A DNA stretch of 64,000 bases, taken from NCBI RefSeq assembly GCF_040954835.1, contig NC_090709.1:40342975-40406974 (forward strand), read 5' to 3'. This document shows, piece after piece, positions 1 to 10,900 of the stretch. Position 1 is the stretch's first letter. Every line of letters begins with the position of its first letter. The stretch is from Lepisosteus oculatus. Lineage: Eukaryota > Chordata > Actinopteri > Semionotiformes > Lepisosteidae. The position numbers and the translations under genes were made by a program. The notes beneath the pieces are model-generated. The model was given only the letters and a program-made list of their open reading frames with translations, was not told the origin of the DNA and made no database searches.

Positions 1-1050
1 ACTCTGCACAGATTTTTTCGTGCGCTTTCTCCGCGGCGTCTTAAAACCATCATCTATTTTTTCAGATGATAACTCATTTCCTCCCCACACCGTGTCTACA
101 ATTTTCGCTGGCGCTTGAGACGCGTTTTCCCCTGTCGGTGTCACTACCTGCTCTCTCTCTCCCTGACTCTCCTGAGCAGCGCTCATCTCTCCGCCAGCGC
201 TCATCTCTTGCTCTCCGGTGTGGGGGGCTCCCTGCTCTTCTGAGGGCTGCGGTGGTCCACTCTTTACTATCTGCTCTCCTGATTGGGACGCCACCGGCTC
301 GGGCTCACCTGCTCCCTCCAGCGATCTCCTCTCCTGCACCCCGGCCGTGGGCTCTGACTCCCCGCTGCCTCCCTGTGCTGCTCCGCTCCCCGCTGCCTGA
401 CGCTGTCGGCTAGCCTCCTGTGCGCCCTGGGGCTGAGGCTCCCTGCCTGTCTCTTCCTCCACCTCCGGGCAGTTCTTCACCACATGCCCCTCGCTCCCGC
501 ACCTGAAGCACTTCATCGATTCCGAAGTCACGAATACAACATAGTCGCAGCTGTCAATACGAAATTTAAGGGCCACATTGATCTCTTCCGTGGGGTTTTT
601 TAGGATGACGTAGACCTGTCTCCGGAAAGAGACGACGTGCTTCAGCTGCGGAGCCCTGCAGCCCAGAGGGACCCTCCTGATCGGAGAGACCACCTGTCCG
701 TATCGGGACAGTTCCCTCTCCAGCAGCTCGTTCCTCATGAACGGAGGCACGTTGGAGAGGGTGATCTTTCGAGCCGGGGCCGCGAGAGGCAGTACCGGGG
801 TGAAGGTGCCGTCCAGGACAACTCCCTTCTCCACCAGGGTGTTTGCCAAATCGGTAGACTGCAAGAAAATGACTATACCTCCACTCATGCGGGAAGCGGA
901 CCTGATGTTCCTGCAGCCCACGACCTCCCCGACCGCAAGAACGCACCTCTCAAGCGGACAGAACTCCGCAGGGGAGATTTTCACACCATGGCGACGAGTT
1001 AGTTTCTCAAAGGAGAGGTCTGGAGGATCAGAGCCTCCAGAACCGGCCAT
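1..1050 (-). CDS. LINE (L1/Tx1-type) ORF1 protein, N-terminal 350 codons, cut by window edge
   Basis: An uninterrupted reading frame starts at the ATG at 1050 (MAGSGGSDPPDL...) and is still open at base 1, so it is partial at its 3' end. Around residues 90-125 lies an RRM-like stretch (KITLSNVPPFMRNELLERE). Around residues 179-192 is a single CCHC zinc knuckle, CFRCGSEGHVVKNC, followed by a long Gln/Glu/Ser-rich low-complexity tail. RRM-like segment plus CCHC is the usual layout of ORF1 RNA-binding proteins of Tx1-like L1 elements in fish and amphibians. Such proteins coat LINE RNA in the retrotransposition particle. There are no stops or frameshifts in 1050 bases, which suggests a young copy. 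It lies in the same orientation as CRAT and downstream of CRAT exon 6, so it probably sits in a CRAT intron. ORF2 would lie to the left, outside the window. The clade assignment is from motif layout only. Confidence 0.8.
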   Translation of the reverse strand, partial: MAGSGGSDPPDLSFEKLTRRHGVKISPAEFCPLERCVLAVGEVVGCRNIRSASRMSGGIVIFLQSTDLANTLVEKGVVLDGTFTPVLPLAAPARKITLSNVPPFMRNELLERELSRYGQVVSPIRRVPLGCRAPQLKHVVSFRRQVYVILKNPTEEINVALKFRIDSCDYVVFVTSESMKCFRCGSEGHVVKNCPEVEEETGREPQPQGAQEASRQRQAAGSGAAQGGSGESEPTAGVQERRSLEGAGEPEPVASQSGEQIVKSGPPQPSEEQGAPHTGEQEMSAGGEMSAAQESQGEREQVVTPTGENASQAPAKIVDTVWGGNELSSEKIDDGFKTPRRKRTKKSVQS

Positions 1051-1189
1051 GATGAGAAAATAAACCCCGCTTTTCCCCAAAAAAGACAGAAAAACACAAA
1101 CCCAGTGAAGAAAACACCGCCACACGATCAAACCCACCGAAGCTCCGCCCACTCACTCACTCAGTCTCGCGAGAAACACACAGAGAGAG

Positions 1190-1395
1190 AGAGAGGGGTT
1201 CATACAGACACACTGACTGGACACTCCAGGACATGAACACTGCACTGAGAGAGAGAGGGGTTCACACACACACACTGACTGGACACTCCAGTACATGAAC
1301 ACTGCACTGAGAGAGAGAGGGGTTCATACAGACACACTGACTGGACACTCCAGGACATGAACACTGCACTGAGAGAGAGAGGGGGGTTAATACAG
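1190..1395 (-). repeat. 61-bp splice-like minisatellite, CRAT intron 6 (about 3 units)
   Basis: About three units run on the minus strand as GTGTSTGTRTGAACCCC, a (TC)n tract, CAG, then a roughly 27-nt spacer. Degenerate units continue to the CRAT exon 6 donor at 1458. Same family as 2378-2846, 9412-9968, 14833-15780, 19073-20035, 27000-27925 and 62220-63390. Orientation is the same as the gene. Confidence 0.85.
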
Positions 1396-1458
1396 ACACT
1401 CTGAGAGAGACAGGGGTTAATGCGGACACTGGACACTTCTGTCCCCTGTGCCTCACAC

Positions 1459-4400
1459 CTCTCAGGAGTCTGTTGTAGGCTTGACCCCACGTGTTCCTGT
1501 GCTGGCTGGTCAGGATGCCCATGGGCTCTTTGTCTGTCTTCCATGACTGAGCTCTAATCCTCTGCAGCTGTGTGTGGATCTGACCCACGGTCAGTGGGGA
1601 ACCATCACTGTTGTACACCTCTAACTGGAAAAACTGACCAGAGAGACACAGAGAGAGAGAGAGAGAGAGATCACTGCTGGACACCTCTAACTGGAAATAA
1701 CTACCCATCTTACAGCTCCTGTCCACAATGACAGCTGAGTACAGCAGTAGTAAAGAAGGAGTAAACAGTGAGTAGAGTGCGTGTAGACACCAGACAGCTC
1801 CTGTCCATAATGACAGTTGAGTACTAGTAAAGAAGGAGTAAACAGTGAGTAGAGTGTGGGTAGACACCAGACAGCTCCTGCCCACAATCACAATTGAGTG
1901 CAGCAGTAGTAAAGAAGGAGTAAACAGTGAGGAGAGGGTGTGTAGACACCAGACATCTCCTGTCCACAATCCCAGTTGAGTGCAGCAGTAGTAAAGAAGG
2001 AGTAAACAGTGAGGAGAGGGTGTGTAGACACCAGACAGCTCCTGTCCACAATCCCAGTTGAGTGCAGCAGTAGTAAAGAAGGAGTAAACAGTGAGTAGAG
2101 GGTGTGTAGACACCAGACAGCTCCTGCCCACAATGACAGCTGAGTGCCGCAGCAGTGAAGTGCGAGTAGAGAGCGAGTAGAGAGCGAGTAGGGCCCGCGG
2201 GCAGTACCTGGTAGTTCCTGACCACGGTGATGTGCGTGGGCGGCCGGCGGGACCGGTTGTGCAGGATCACATGGTCGTGTTTGGGGCCGGGGACTCGGCA
2301 GGACGAGAAGATCTGGGAGTACTGCTCCATACAGAGAGGGCGACCCCGCATGTACTCCACTAACAGAGTGTGACTGAGGGAGAGAGAGGGGTTCACACTG
2401 ACACCCTGACTGGACACTCCAGTACATGAACACTGCACTGAGAGAGAGGGGTTCACACACACACACTGACTGGACACTCCAGTACATGAACACTGCACTG
2501 AGAGAGAGAGGGGTTCATACACACACACTGACTGGACACTCCAGTACATGAACACTGCACTGAGAGAGAGAGGGGTTCATACACACACACTGACTGGACA
2601 CTCCAGTACATGAACACTGCACTGAGAGAGAGAGGGGTTCATACAGACACCCTGACTGGACACTCCAGTACATGAACACTGCACTGAGAGAGAGAGGGGT
2701 TCATACACACACACTGACTGGACACTCCAGTACATGAACACTGCACTGAGAGAGAGAGGGGTTCATACAGACACACTGACTGGACACTCCAGTACATGAA
2801 CACTGCACTGAGAGAGAGAGAGAGGGGTTCATACAGACACACTCACCTGTCAATCTTGGCCTTGAAGTCCAGGACTCCTGCGATGAGTTTGGCTGCAAAC
2901 CTGCCGACACACAGACAGATATGAGATACCTGGAGCCAGAGGGGGGTCTGGGGGGGCCGGGGGGGGTGACCTACATGAGCTGCCCTCTCCAGTCGCTGTA
3001 GTCCTGCCGGGGCAGAGTGAGGGCGGGGTTCGAGTGCACGGCCAGGGGCAGCCGGCTCTCCAGGTAGGCCGAGCGCTGCCACCAGTCCGAGATCTGGGAG
3101 GGGGAGAGGAGACAGGGCGCTCAGGCCGGCCCGCGGGGCGGGGGGCAGGGGGCGGCGCCGGCGGGCCCGGTTCGGTGCGGTCTTACCCAGTTGTTGGTCC
3201 GCTGGGCCCTCCTCTCCAGCCCCCCCTGCAGCCTCTCCCCCGGGCCCCCCGGGGCCCCCAGCTTCAGGGCCTCGGAGCGCGTGTGCTCCAGCTCGGAGCT
3301 GGGCAGGTGGGGCTCCAGGGCCCGCAGGTACCGGCTCAGGGTCTGGGCCAGGGGGGGCACCGGCTGGGGGGGCACCGAGGAGCTGAAGCCCCGGGCCCAC
3401 AGCTGGGGGGAGAGGGGGGGGGGGAGAGAGGGAGGAAGAGGGAGAGGGAGAGATGGAGAGAGGAAGAGGGAGGGGGAGAGGGAGAGGAAGAGGGAGGGGG
3501 AGAGGGAGAGGAATGGAGAGGGAGAGGAAGAGGGATGGGGAGAGAGAGGAATGGAGAGGGAGAGGGAGAGGGGGGGAGAGACAGGGGGAGGAAGAGGGAG
3601 AGGGGGGGAGAGAGGGAGGGGGGGAGGGAGGAAGAGGGAGAGAGAGAGGGAGGGAGGGAGGAAGAGGGAGGGGGAGAGGGGGGTGGAGAAAGAGAGAGGG
3701 AGAGGGGGGTGGAGAAAGAGAGAGAAAGAGAGGTTGATATCATCATCATCATCTCCCTCTGCAGGGCTTCAGCGCCCAGCGACAGTCCGCCCGCCCCCCC
3801 CCCGGGAGACAGCCAGCCCGACACTGGCGCCGTGGACTCGGTCACGTAGCGACCGCGCACCCGACTCCCGTGACCAAAAAAACCCTCAACTCTCTCTCGC
3901 TCCGGGTCTCCGTTAACACAACACAACAGCCCAGCCCAGCGACCCGCCAAGCTCGCCTTTCCCACTGCTGCTCGAGTCCTGCCAAAAATAAAAACCCACG
4001 ACCAGATCTAGTTTTCCCACGCACGCCGCTTCTGCCCAGCGAAAAAAGCAGGAAGCGTTCGCGTTCGTGCGTGGAGGCCGGGGCGACGCGGAAGCGAGGC
4101 GCGATCAAACCAAGGACGTTTCAGGTGTCGAATAATCGCGTCTGAACTCTCCCCCACTCCCACTCGAGTCCAGACGGCTCCGCGGAGGACATACAGAGAC
4201 ACTCGAGCTGTCGGTGGGAGGAGAGCAGCGCAGGTGCTTTTGTTTTGGGGTGGGGAAAAAAAAGTTTATGTTGAACACGCCAGCAAAAAATCAGGAAGCC
4301 AACAAAAACACGCAGGAAAGAAAAACACTCGCATTGATCTCGGTTTCAGGAGGGGGGAAAAGTCAACTCGCTCCCCCTCTCTCCTTCCACGCCCGCCCGC

Positions 4401-4669
4401 CCCGCAACCCGTAAAAACACGAACCGAAACATGGAAGAAACAACCACGCGAGTCCACTCCACGGCGCCCCGAGCCCCAGGAGACTTAGCTCTGTAAAAAG
4501 CAGGTCCGCGAAACACAAGCTTTCAAAAACGACGTATGTTTTTTTCTTATAATTATCGTTGCGATGTGCACAGAAAAGTTTGTAAAACAAACCGAAACAC
4601 GCCTCCAGGCCCACTTACCCGCAACATGAGCGCGCCGTGTCCCGCACACCCACTCCCCACGGGCAACAT
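1459..4669 (-). CDS. crat: Carnitine O-acetyltransferase, N-terminal six coding exons (partial)
   Basis: Exons on the minus strand are 4669-4619, 3402-3187, 3093-2975, 2900-2847, 2373-2208 and 1633-1459, about 260 codons. All junctions use GT/AG and keep frame. The product matches the N-terminal half of carnitine acetyltransferase, which swaps acetyl groups between CoA and carnitine in mitochondria and peroxisomes. Landmarks are CMEQYSQIFSSCRVPGPKHD (human CMNQYYQILSSCRVPGPKQD), THITVVRNYQ, and KEPMGILTSQHRNTWGQAYN. The catalytic His and the C-terminal half are encoded beyond the left edge. Two in-frame ATGs exist in exon 1 (4669 and 4627). The first gives a short MLPVGSGC... leader and the second starts MLR before LWARGFSSSV, which could be part of a mitochondrial presequence. 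The start choice is uncertain. Introns 4 and 5 are almost entirely tandem repeats. A CPT1, CROT or CHAT identity is less likely given the near-identity to CRAT blocks. Confidence 0.93.
1710..2190 (-). repeat. 82-bp minisatellite in CRAT intron 5
   Basis: Five to six units of about 82 bp begin CAGCTCCTGTCCACAAT on the plus strand and contain AGTAGTAAAGAAGGAGTAAA. They occupy most of the intron between exons 5 and 6. Just beyond the array, at about 1677-1706, is a copy of the 5' end of exon 6 (see findings). Confidence 0.85.
2378..2846 (-). repeat. 61-bp splice-like minisatellite filling CRAT intron 4
   Basis: The whole intron between donor GTGAGTGTGTCTGTATGA (at 2846) and acceptor CTCTCTCCCTCAG (at 2374) is about eight tandem units. 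Each unit starts GTSAGTGTGTSTGTATGAA, runs through CCCC(TC)n and ends CAG, so every unit carries a donor-like and an acceptor-like end. Orientation matches CRAT. Confidence 0.9.
3405..3735. repeat. GA-rich low-complexity tract, CRAT intron 1
   Basis: Purine tract of GGGAGA/GGAAGAG variants on the plus strand. On the minus strand it is a long pyrimidine tract directly preceding the CRAT exon 2 acceptor (CCCCCCAG at 3403). Open frames here in several phases are composition artefacts. Confidence 0.85.
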
Positions 4670-5300
4670 GACAGCGCCCCGGGCCGACGGCCGGGAGGGA
4701 GCAGGGGGTGGAAGAAATGAATGTAATTAATTAATCCGGTGCAGTGTGGCCAGAGAGAGCTGGCGCTGGCGCTACAAACCCCCCCCACGCGTGAACGCGG
4801 ATGTGTCTCCGAAGGTCCACGCAGCCTGGGGAGAGCGGTTAGTTTTTTTGGGGGGTTGACGGTGCCACCCCACAAACAGACACGACCTCAGGGCTGTCCC
4901 GTCCCGTGTCGTGTCGTGTCACGGAAGCTCGGTCAAGCCCCCTTCGCGAAAGCTGCAGGTTACGTGTTTATTCCCACGGGTCGCATGTCTGGGTGGGGGG
5001 TAAGGTTTTTGCTCTCGTGTTTTACGGCCCGACACCTTCCTCCACAGCCGACCGAGAGAGGAACAGCAGCAAAGAGAGAGAGTGGGTTTGTGTTTCTGGA
5101 GGGGACTGCGTGATTTCGGACACGCAGAGCTGGGCAGAGCCTCACACGTGCGCGAGCGCCACCCACTGGGCTACCGTAACTCCCCGCGTATAGGGGCGAT
5201 GCAAGTTTTCTTTTTCTTTTGCACTCGATTCCAGCAAGTTTTAGCGTGTGAGTTCGTCTTTTAAAAGCACAAAAGAGGGGTGGCATTTCGTCATCGGGGT
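4670..5300 (-). promoter_or_regulatory. Probable CRAT promoter region, GC/CpG-rich
   Basis: The unique-looking, CpG-containing sequence immediately upstream of the first CRAT coding exon is the only candidate for its promoter. No TATA box or transcription start can be fixed by eye. This is inferred from position and composition only. Confidence 0.3.
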
Positions 5301-5603
5301 GCTCAGTTTATTCCACTGTAGTTTAAACCTAGAGACCCCTAACATCGGTGTACTCATCCCGCCCTATGTCCCGGGACTGCCCTGTAAATAGGAGTATTAC
5401 GGTAAATCCACCCAGCGGGGGACGACCCGGTTGTTGTTGTTTCGCCAGCTCGTGACCCAGGAACTGCTTCCGGCCGGGCCGCGTCGACTCGCTGGGGCTG
5501 CGAGTTCAGCTCCGTTAGTGCTAATAAACTCAGAAACGCGTGGGGGCTGTTCTGCCCCTGCAGGTCCTGTGGTTGCTCAGCAGCCAGTTATTGGTAGGAG
5601 CAA

Positions 5604-6030
5604 GGATCTCACCCAGCTGTGTCTGGAGAGGAGCCAGGGTATCGGCTTCAACAACAGGGCTGGGCAGCTTGTTCCCCACCCCCACCCCCCTCTGTGTACA
5701 GAAGAGCCTCCTGTCCTGACTGGAGGAGCTCACCCAGCTGTGTCTGGAGAGGAGCCAGGGTATCGGCTTCAACCACAGGGCTGGGCAGCCTGTTCCCCAC
5801 CCCCACCCCCCTCTGTGTACAGCAGAGCCTCCTGTCCTGACTGGAGGAGCTCACCCAGCTGTGTCTGGAGAGAAGCCAGGGTATCGGCTTCAACCACAGG
5901 GCTGGGCAGCTTGTTCCCCACCCCCACCCCCCTCTGTGTACAGCAGAGCCTCCTGTCCTGACTGGAGGAGCTCACCCAGCTGTGTCTGGAGAGAAGCCAG
6001 GGTATCGGCTTCAACCACAGGGCTGGGCGA
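5604..6030 (+). repeat. 121-bp dispersed minisatellite, intergenic copy (about 3.5 units)
   Basis: Units of 121 bp contain GGGCTGGGCAGCTTGTTCCC, CCACCCCCACCCCCCTCTG, TGTACAGCAGAGCCTCCTGT and GGAGGAGCTCACCCAGCTGT. The same unit forms arrays in DHX16 intron 2 (41330-42040) and intron 13 (57470-58460). Here it lies between CRAT and PPP1R18. Confidence 0.9.
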
Positions 6031-7000
6031 GTGGGCGTGTGGGGGTGGGGGCGCGATTTCACCCCTCCCACGCCGATCTGCCGTGCAGTGGGGTTCCCTC
6101 CCACGCCTCAAGTGCTTTTGGGATGGAAAAAAAAAAGAGCTTTTCTGAGGCGCTGGATTGTTCTCGGAGCGAGCTGGAGGGGGGCGGGGGTCGATTCCAG
6201 GCAGAAAAACAAAATCCAAATGAAAATGAACAAAACTGTTTCGGTCGCTGAGCTTTCTTCGGGTATTATCGTTTTTATTGATTTCATTCTTCATCTTATC
6301 GACGCTGCAGTGGGACCCCGTACAGTACGGGAAGCTGCAGTGCCGACTCTTGTCCAGCAGGCGGCAGGAGAGAGCAGCCCACCGAACACCATAACACAGC
6401 ACCTCCGCCCAGCCCCGATCCGCCCGGGACCCCAGTCATCTCCGGGTTTTTCCTCCCTCCCGTCACTGGCCTTAACAAACTCTTCGTCAGCTTAACTCGA
6501 GTGGTTTAACATTTTGTGCCAAGTCTCAGATACGCTTCACAACGACAACAACAATAGAAAAATAAGTCACGAGTCGATACATATCGTCTTTATTGATTTA
6601 TATAGCAGTACACAGGATGGGGGGGAGGTACATTCGGAATAAAATACCCACACCGTATTTAAAAAATAAATTATTCAAAGCTAACAAACCACAGGTGTGT
6701 GTTTTTTTTATTAAAGCGCTCTCCGAGTTCAAGCATGCGCAGGTAGCACTGCACCGCGTCGATCTGTAAATGTACATTCTTTTAAGAGGGTTTTTAATCT
6801 CATAACGACCCCCAAAATTGTCAAACAATCTATTAATACCGACCCGCCAGGCTGTTAAAAAACTGTAAAAAAAAAAACAGCGCTCGGAAAAGTTATTCGT
6901 CCTTAAATATTCTAAATCTGGGGTCTCCAGCCCCAGTCCTGGGGTACCCCAACTCAGCAGACTTAAAATGACCAATTTCTAAAAATATAATAATTTAGGA
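6031..7000. other. Non-repetitive spacer with possible PPP1R18 polyadenylation signals
   Basis: No gene is recognised here. On the minus strand AATAAA occurs at 6594-6589 and 6279-6274, downstream of the PPP1R18 stop, and either could end that transcript. This would imply a long repeat-filled 3' UTR. No further support is visible. Confidence 0.3.
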
Positions 7001-7094
7001 CTAATAATCCGAGTACTGGACTGCCGGCTCCTCTGACACCTGCCCTGAGTCACCTGGAAATGAAATTACAGGTGAGCCCCAACTCTAACTGCAC

Positions 7095-7745
7095 GTGACC
7101 CGGGAGACTTACTGGACCAGAGCTCTGCAGAACCAGGGACTCAGACCCCAGTACTAACTGGACTAGAGCTGTCCAGAACCAGGGACTCAAACCCCAGTAC
7201 TAACTGGACTAGAGCTCTCCAGAACCAGGGACTCAAACCCCAGTACTAACTGGACTAGAGCTCTCCAGCACCAGGGACTCAGACCCCAGTACTAACTGGA
7301 CCAGGGGCTCAGACCCCAGTACTAACTGGACCAGAGCTCTCCAGAACCAGGGACTCAGACTCTAGTACTAACTGGACTAGAGCTGTCCAGAACCAGGGAC
7401 TCAGACCCCAGTACTAACTGGACCAGAGCTCTCCAGAACCAGGGACTCAAACCCCAGTACTAACTGGACTAGAGCTCTCCAGCACCAGGGACTCAGACCC
7501 CAGTACTAACTGGACCAGAGTTCTGCAGAACCAGGGACTCAGACCCCAGTACTAACTGGACCAGGGACTCAGACCCCAGTACTAACTGGACTAGAGCTGT
7601 CCAGCACCAGGGACTCAGACCCCAGTACTAACTGGACCAGAACTCTCCAGGACCAGGGACACCGACCTCTGGACTAACTGGAGCAGAACTGTCCTGGACC
7701 AGAGACACAGACCCAGTACTAACTGGACCAGAGCTGTCCAGGACA
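7095..7745. repeat. 46-bp minisatellite downstream of the PPP1R18 stop
   Basis: About 13 units of roughly 46 bp contain AACTGGACTAGAGCTCTCC, AGAACCAGGGACTCAGACC and CCAGTACT, with some truncated units. It lies in the presumed PPP1R18 3' UTR or just downstream. Confidence 0.88.
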
Positions 7746-7900
7746 GAAGGAAGAAGACGGTGTCTTTTTTAACCCTGGACGGATCGGGTCGGGTCCTAGG
7801 CTTGTGGTCGAAGGAAGGAGGAGTCCGGGAAACCGACTGTCCCACAGAAGCGATCTGGAACGGGTCTGAGAGAGGTTCTGGCGTTGTCCTTCTGCTGGGG

Positions 7901-10900
7901 CTATCGCCTGCAGGACTCGTCTGGGGGAGAGGGGGGGAGGGGTTAATACTGACCAGCTGGGGCCAGATCATACCACACACACACACACACACACACACAC
8001 CTGGACAGGACACCAGTCCGTCAGAGGACACACACACACACACACACACACACCCTGGACAGGACACCAGTCCATCACAGGACACACACACACACACTCA
8101 CACACCCTGGACAGGACACCAGTCCATCACAGGACACTCACACACCCTGGACAGGACACCAGTCCATCACAGGACACACACACACCCTCACACCAGTAGC
8201 CCATTAACCCACCAGCCTGTCTCTAACCCACACCGACCTGGGGAGAACACGCAGACTCCACCCAGACAGCACCGCCCGGTGCCGCCCAGTCCAGTCCCTC
8301 AGTCCAACCCCTCAGGCGGGCTGGGCCCCGCGAGACTCACCCACTCGGAGCGGCCGGCCCCTGCCAGCGCCCGGGGTGCCCCCCCTGCAGAGGAAGGCCA
8401 CGCCGACGTCCTCCTCCTCCTCCTCCTCCTCGTCCCTGGGGGCGGGGGCAGCGGGGGGCTCGTCCCGGCTCGTCCCCTCGGAGCTCTCGGGGGGGTACTC
8501 GAACGTCGTCTCCAGCCGCGCCTCGTCGAAGCACACCGCCGCCTGCCGGGCCGAGAGGGACAGGGTCTGACAGTTAACCTGTCTCACTCTCTAACCTTTT
8601 AACTTTTAACCTGTCTCTCTCTAACCTTTTAACCTTTATCCTGTCTCTCTTTTCCTCTGACATTTAACCTGTCTCACTCTATAACCATTTAACCTTTAAC
8701 CTGGTTTTCCTCTGACATTTAACCTGTCTCACTCTCTAACCTTTTAACTTTTAACCTGTCTCTCTCTAACCATTTAACCTTTATCCTGTCTCTCTTTTCC
8801 TTTGACATTTAACCTGTCTCACTCTATAACCATTTAACCTTTATCCTGTCTCTCTTTTCCTCTGACATTTAACCTGTCTCTCTCTAACCATTTAACCTTT
8901 ATCCTGTCTCTCTTTTCCTCTGACATTTAACCTGTCTCACTCTCTAACCTTTTAACTTTTAACCTGTCTCTCTCTAACCATTTAACCTTTATCCTGTCTC
9001 TCTCTTCCTCTGACATTTAACCTGTCTCACTCTATAACCATTTAACCTTTATCCTGTCTCTCTTTTCCTCTGACATTTAACCTGTCTCACTCTCTAACCA
9101 TTTAACCTTTAACCTGTCTCTCTTTTCCTCTGACATTTAACCTGTCTCACTCTCTAACCTTTTAACATTTAACCTGTCTCTCTCCCCCTCTCACATGTAG
9201 CCTGTCCCAGTCTCTCTCCCAGCCAGCACCCTCCCCTCCCTGCCCTCTCTCTCAGAGCCCTGCTCTTAATCTCCTCTCTCTCTCCAGACCCCTGCGCCCT
9301 CCTGCTGCGAATTCACCCCAGTTAATCCGGTCAGCACAGCCGATTAACTCCGGCTCTCCCTGCGCTCACCGCAGTTGACCCCCTGTCCCACCTGGAGCTG
9401 GGGGGTCGGACTGTCCAGTCAGGGTGTCTGTGTGAACCCCTCTCTCTCTCAGTGCAGTGTTCATGTCCTGGACTGTCCAGTCAGGGTGTCTGTGTGAACC
9501 CCTCTCTCTCTCAGTGCAGTGTTCATGTACTGGAGTGTCCAGTCAGTGTGTGTGTGTGAACCCCTCTCTCTCTCAGTGCAGTGTTCATGTCCTGGAGTGT
9601 CCAGTCAGTGTGTCTGTATGAACCCCTCTCTCTCTCTCAGTGCAGTGTTCGTGTACTGGAGTGTCCAGTCAGTGTGTCTGTGTGAACCCCTCTCTCTCTC
9701 AGTGCAGTGTTCATGTACTGGAGTGTCCAGTCAGTGTGTCTGTGTGAACCCCTCTCTCTCTCAGTGCAGTGTTCATGTACTGGAGTGTCCAGTCAGTGTG
9801 TGTGTATGAACCCCTCTCTCTCTCTCAGTGCAGTGTTCATGTACTGGAGTGTCCAGTCAGTGTGTGTGTATGAACCCCTCTCTCTCTCTCAGTGCAGTGT
9901 TCATGTACTGGAGTGTCCAGTCAGTGTGTCTGTATGAACCCCTCTCTCTCTCAGTGCAGTGTTCATGTATTGCACTGTCTTTCTTCTCTCACACGCTCTG
10001 TTATCGCCACACTCTGAAGAGGAAGTGGGTGGCTGTGACACAGGAAGTGCGACTCAAGAGCCAGCGTTTCTTTTGTAGACTCTGTGCTCTCGTGCTGCAC
10101 AGGCAGTGCTGCCGACACTTCCAAAGGCTTAAAAAAGAGAGGCAGAGAGAGAGCACTGGGCCTAACATGCTCACAGCTATCTGTGCGCCCTCTGTCTCAA
10201 CTGCCTGCCTCTTCTGAAAAAACACCCTTCACAATCATCGCCTTGAGAAATCTGCAGAAGTATCGCTGTGTGGTTTTATTTTCACTTCACCCTGTCGAGT
10301 AAACGTATTAGATAAAGTAAATATTCACTTGGTTAATACGGCAGCCCAGCGTTGTATCTTCGGTAGAATCGGTGCTCATCATACTGATACTTTTACCCTA
10401 AATAGGGGCTACAGTAAAGTCAGTCTAATTGACATTAATATTAATCTGTATTATCTACGGTAAAGTCGGTGTTAATGATTTTAATACACCAACTTAGTCT
10501 GGGGTCACTGTTGATGATGTTAATACACAGCCCAGTCTGCCATCTACAATAACGTCGAGGATAACGATGTTAAGACACTGACCCAGTCTGGGCTGTACAG
10601 TAAAGTCAGTGTAAATGATACTAATGCACCAGCCCAGTCTGGGGTCTAAAGTCAGTGTTAATGATGTCAATACAGCTGAATTTGCTGTAGTCTGGGGTCT
10701 ACAGCAAAGTCAACGTTAATGATGTCAATACACCAGTACAGTCTGGGGTCTATAGTAAAGTCAATGCTAATGATATTAATACACCAGCCCACTGAAGAGT
10801 CTACAGTAAAGTCAGGGCTAATGGTATTAATACATCAGCCCAGTTAGCAGTCTACAGTAAAGTCAGGGTTAATGATATTAATACACTGCCCAGTCTGAGG

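Noticed and set aside
1-1050. 3' exons of CRAT
   Set aside because: The frame encodes a CCHC LINE ORF1. No acyltransferase motifs occur left of 1459.
3453-3916. Arg/Glu/Gly-rich plus-strand frames near 3.5 kb
   Set aside because: GA-rich low-complexity tract inside CRAT intron 1.
8585-9190. Possible telomere-like repeat (TTTAACC units)
   Set aside because: The unit is a complex pyrimidine-rich composite of tens of bases and not TTAGGG/CCCTAA.
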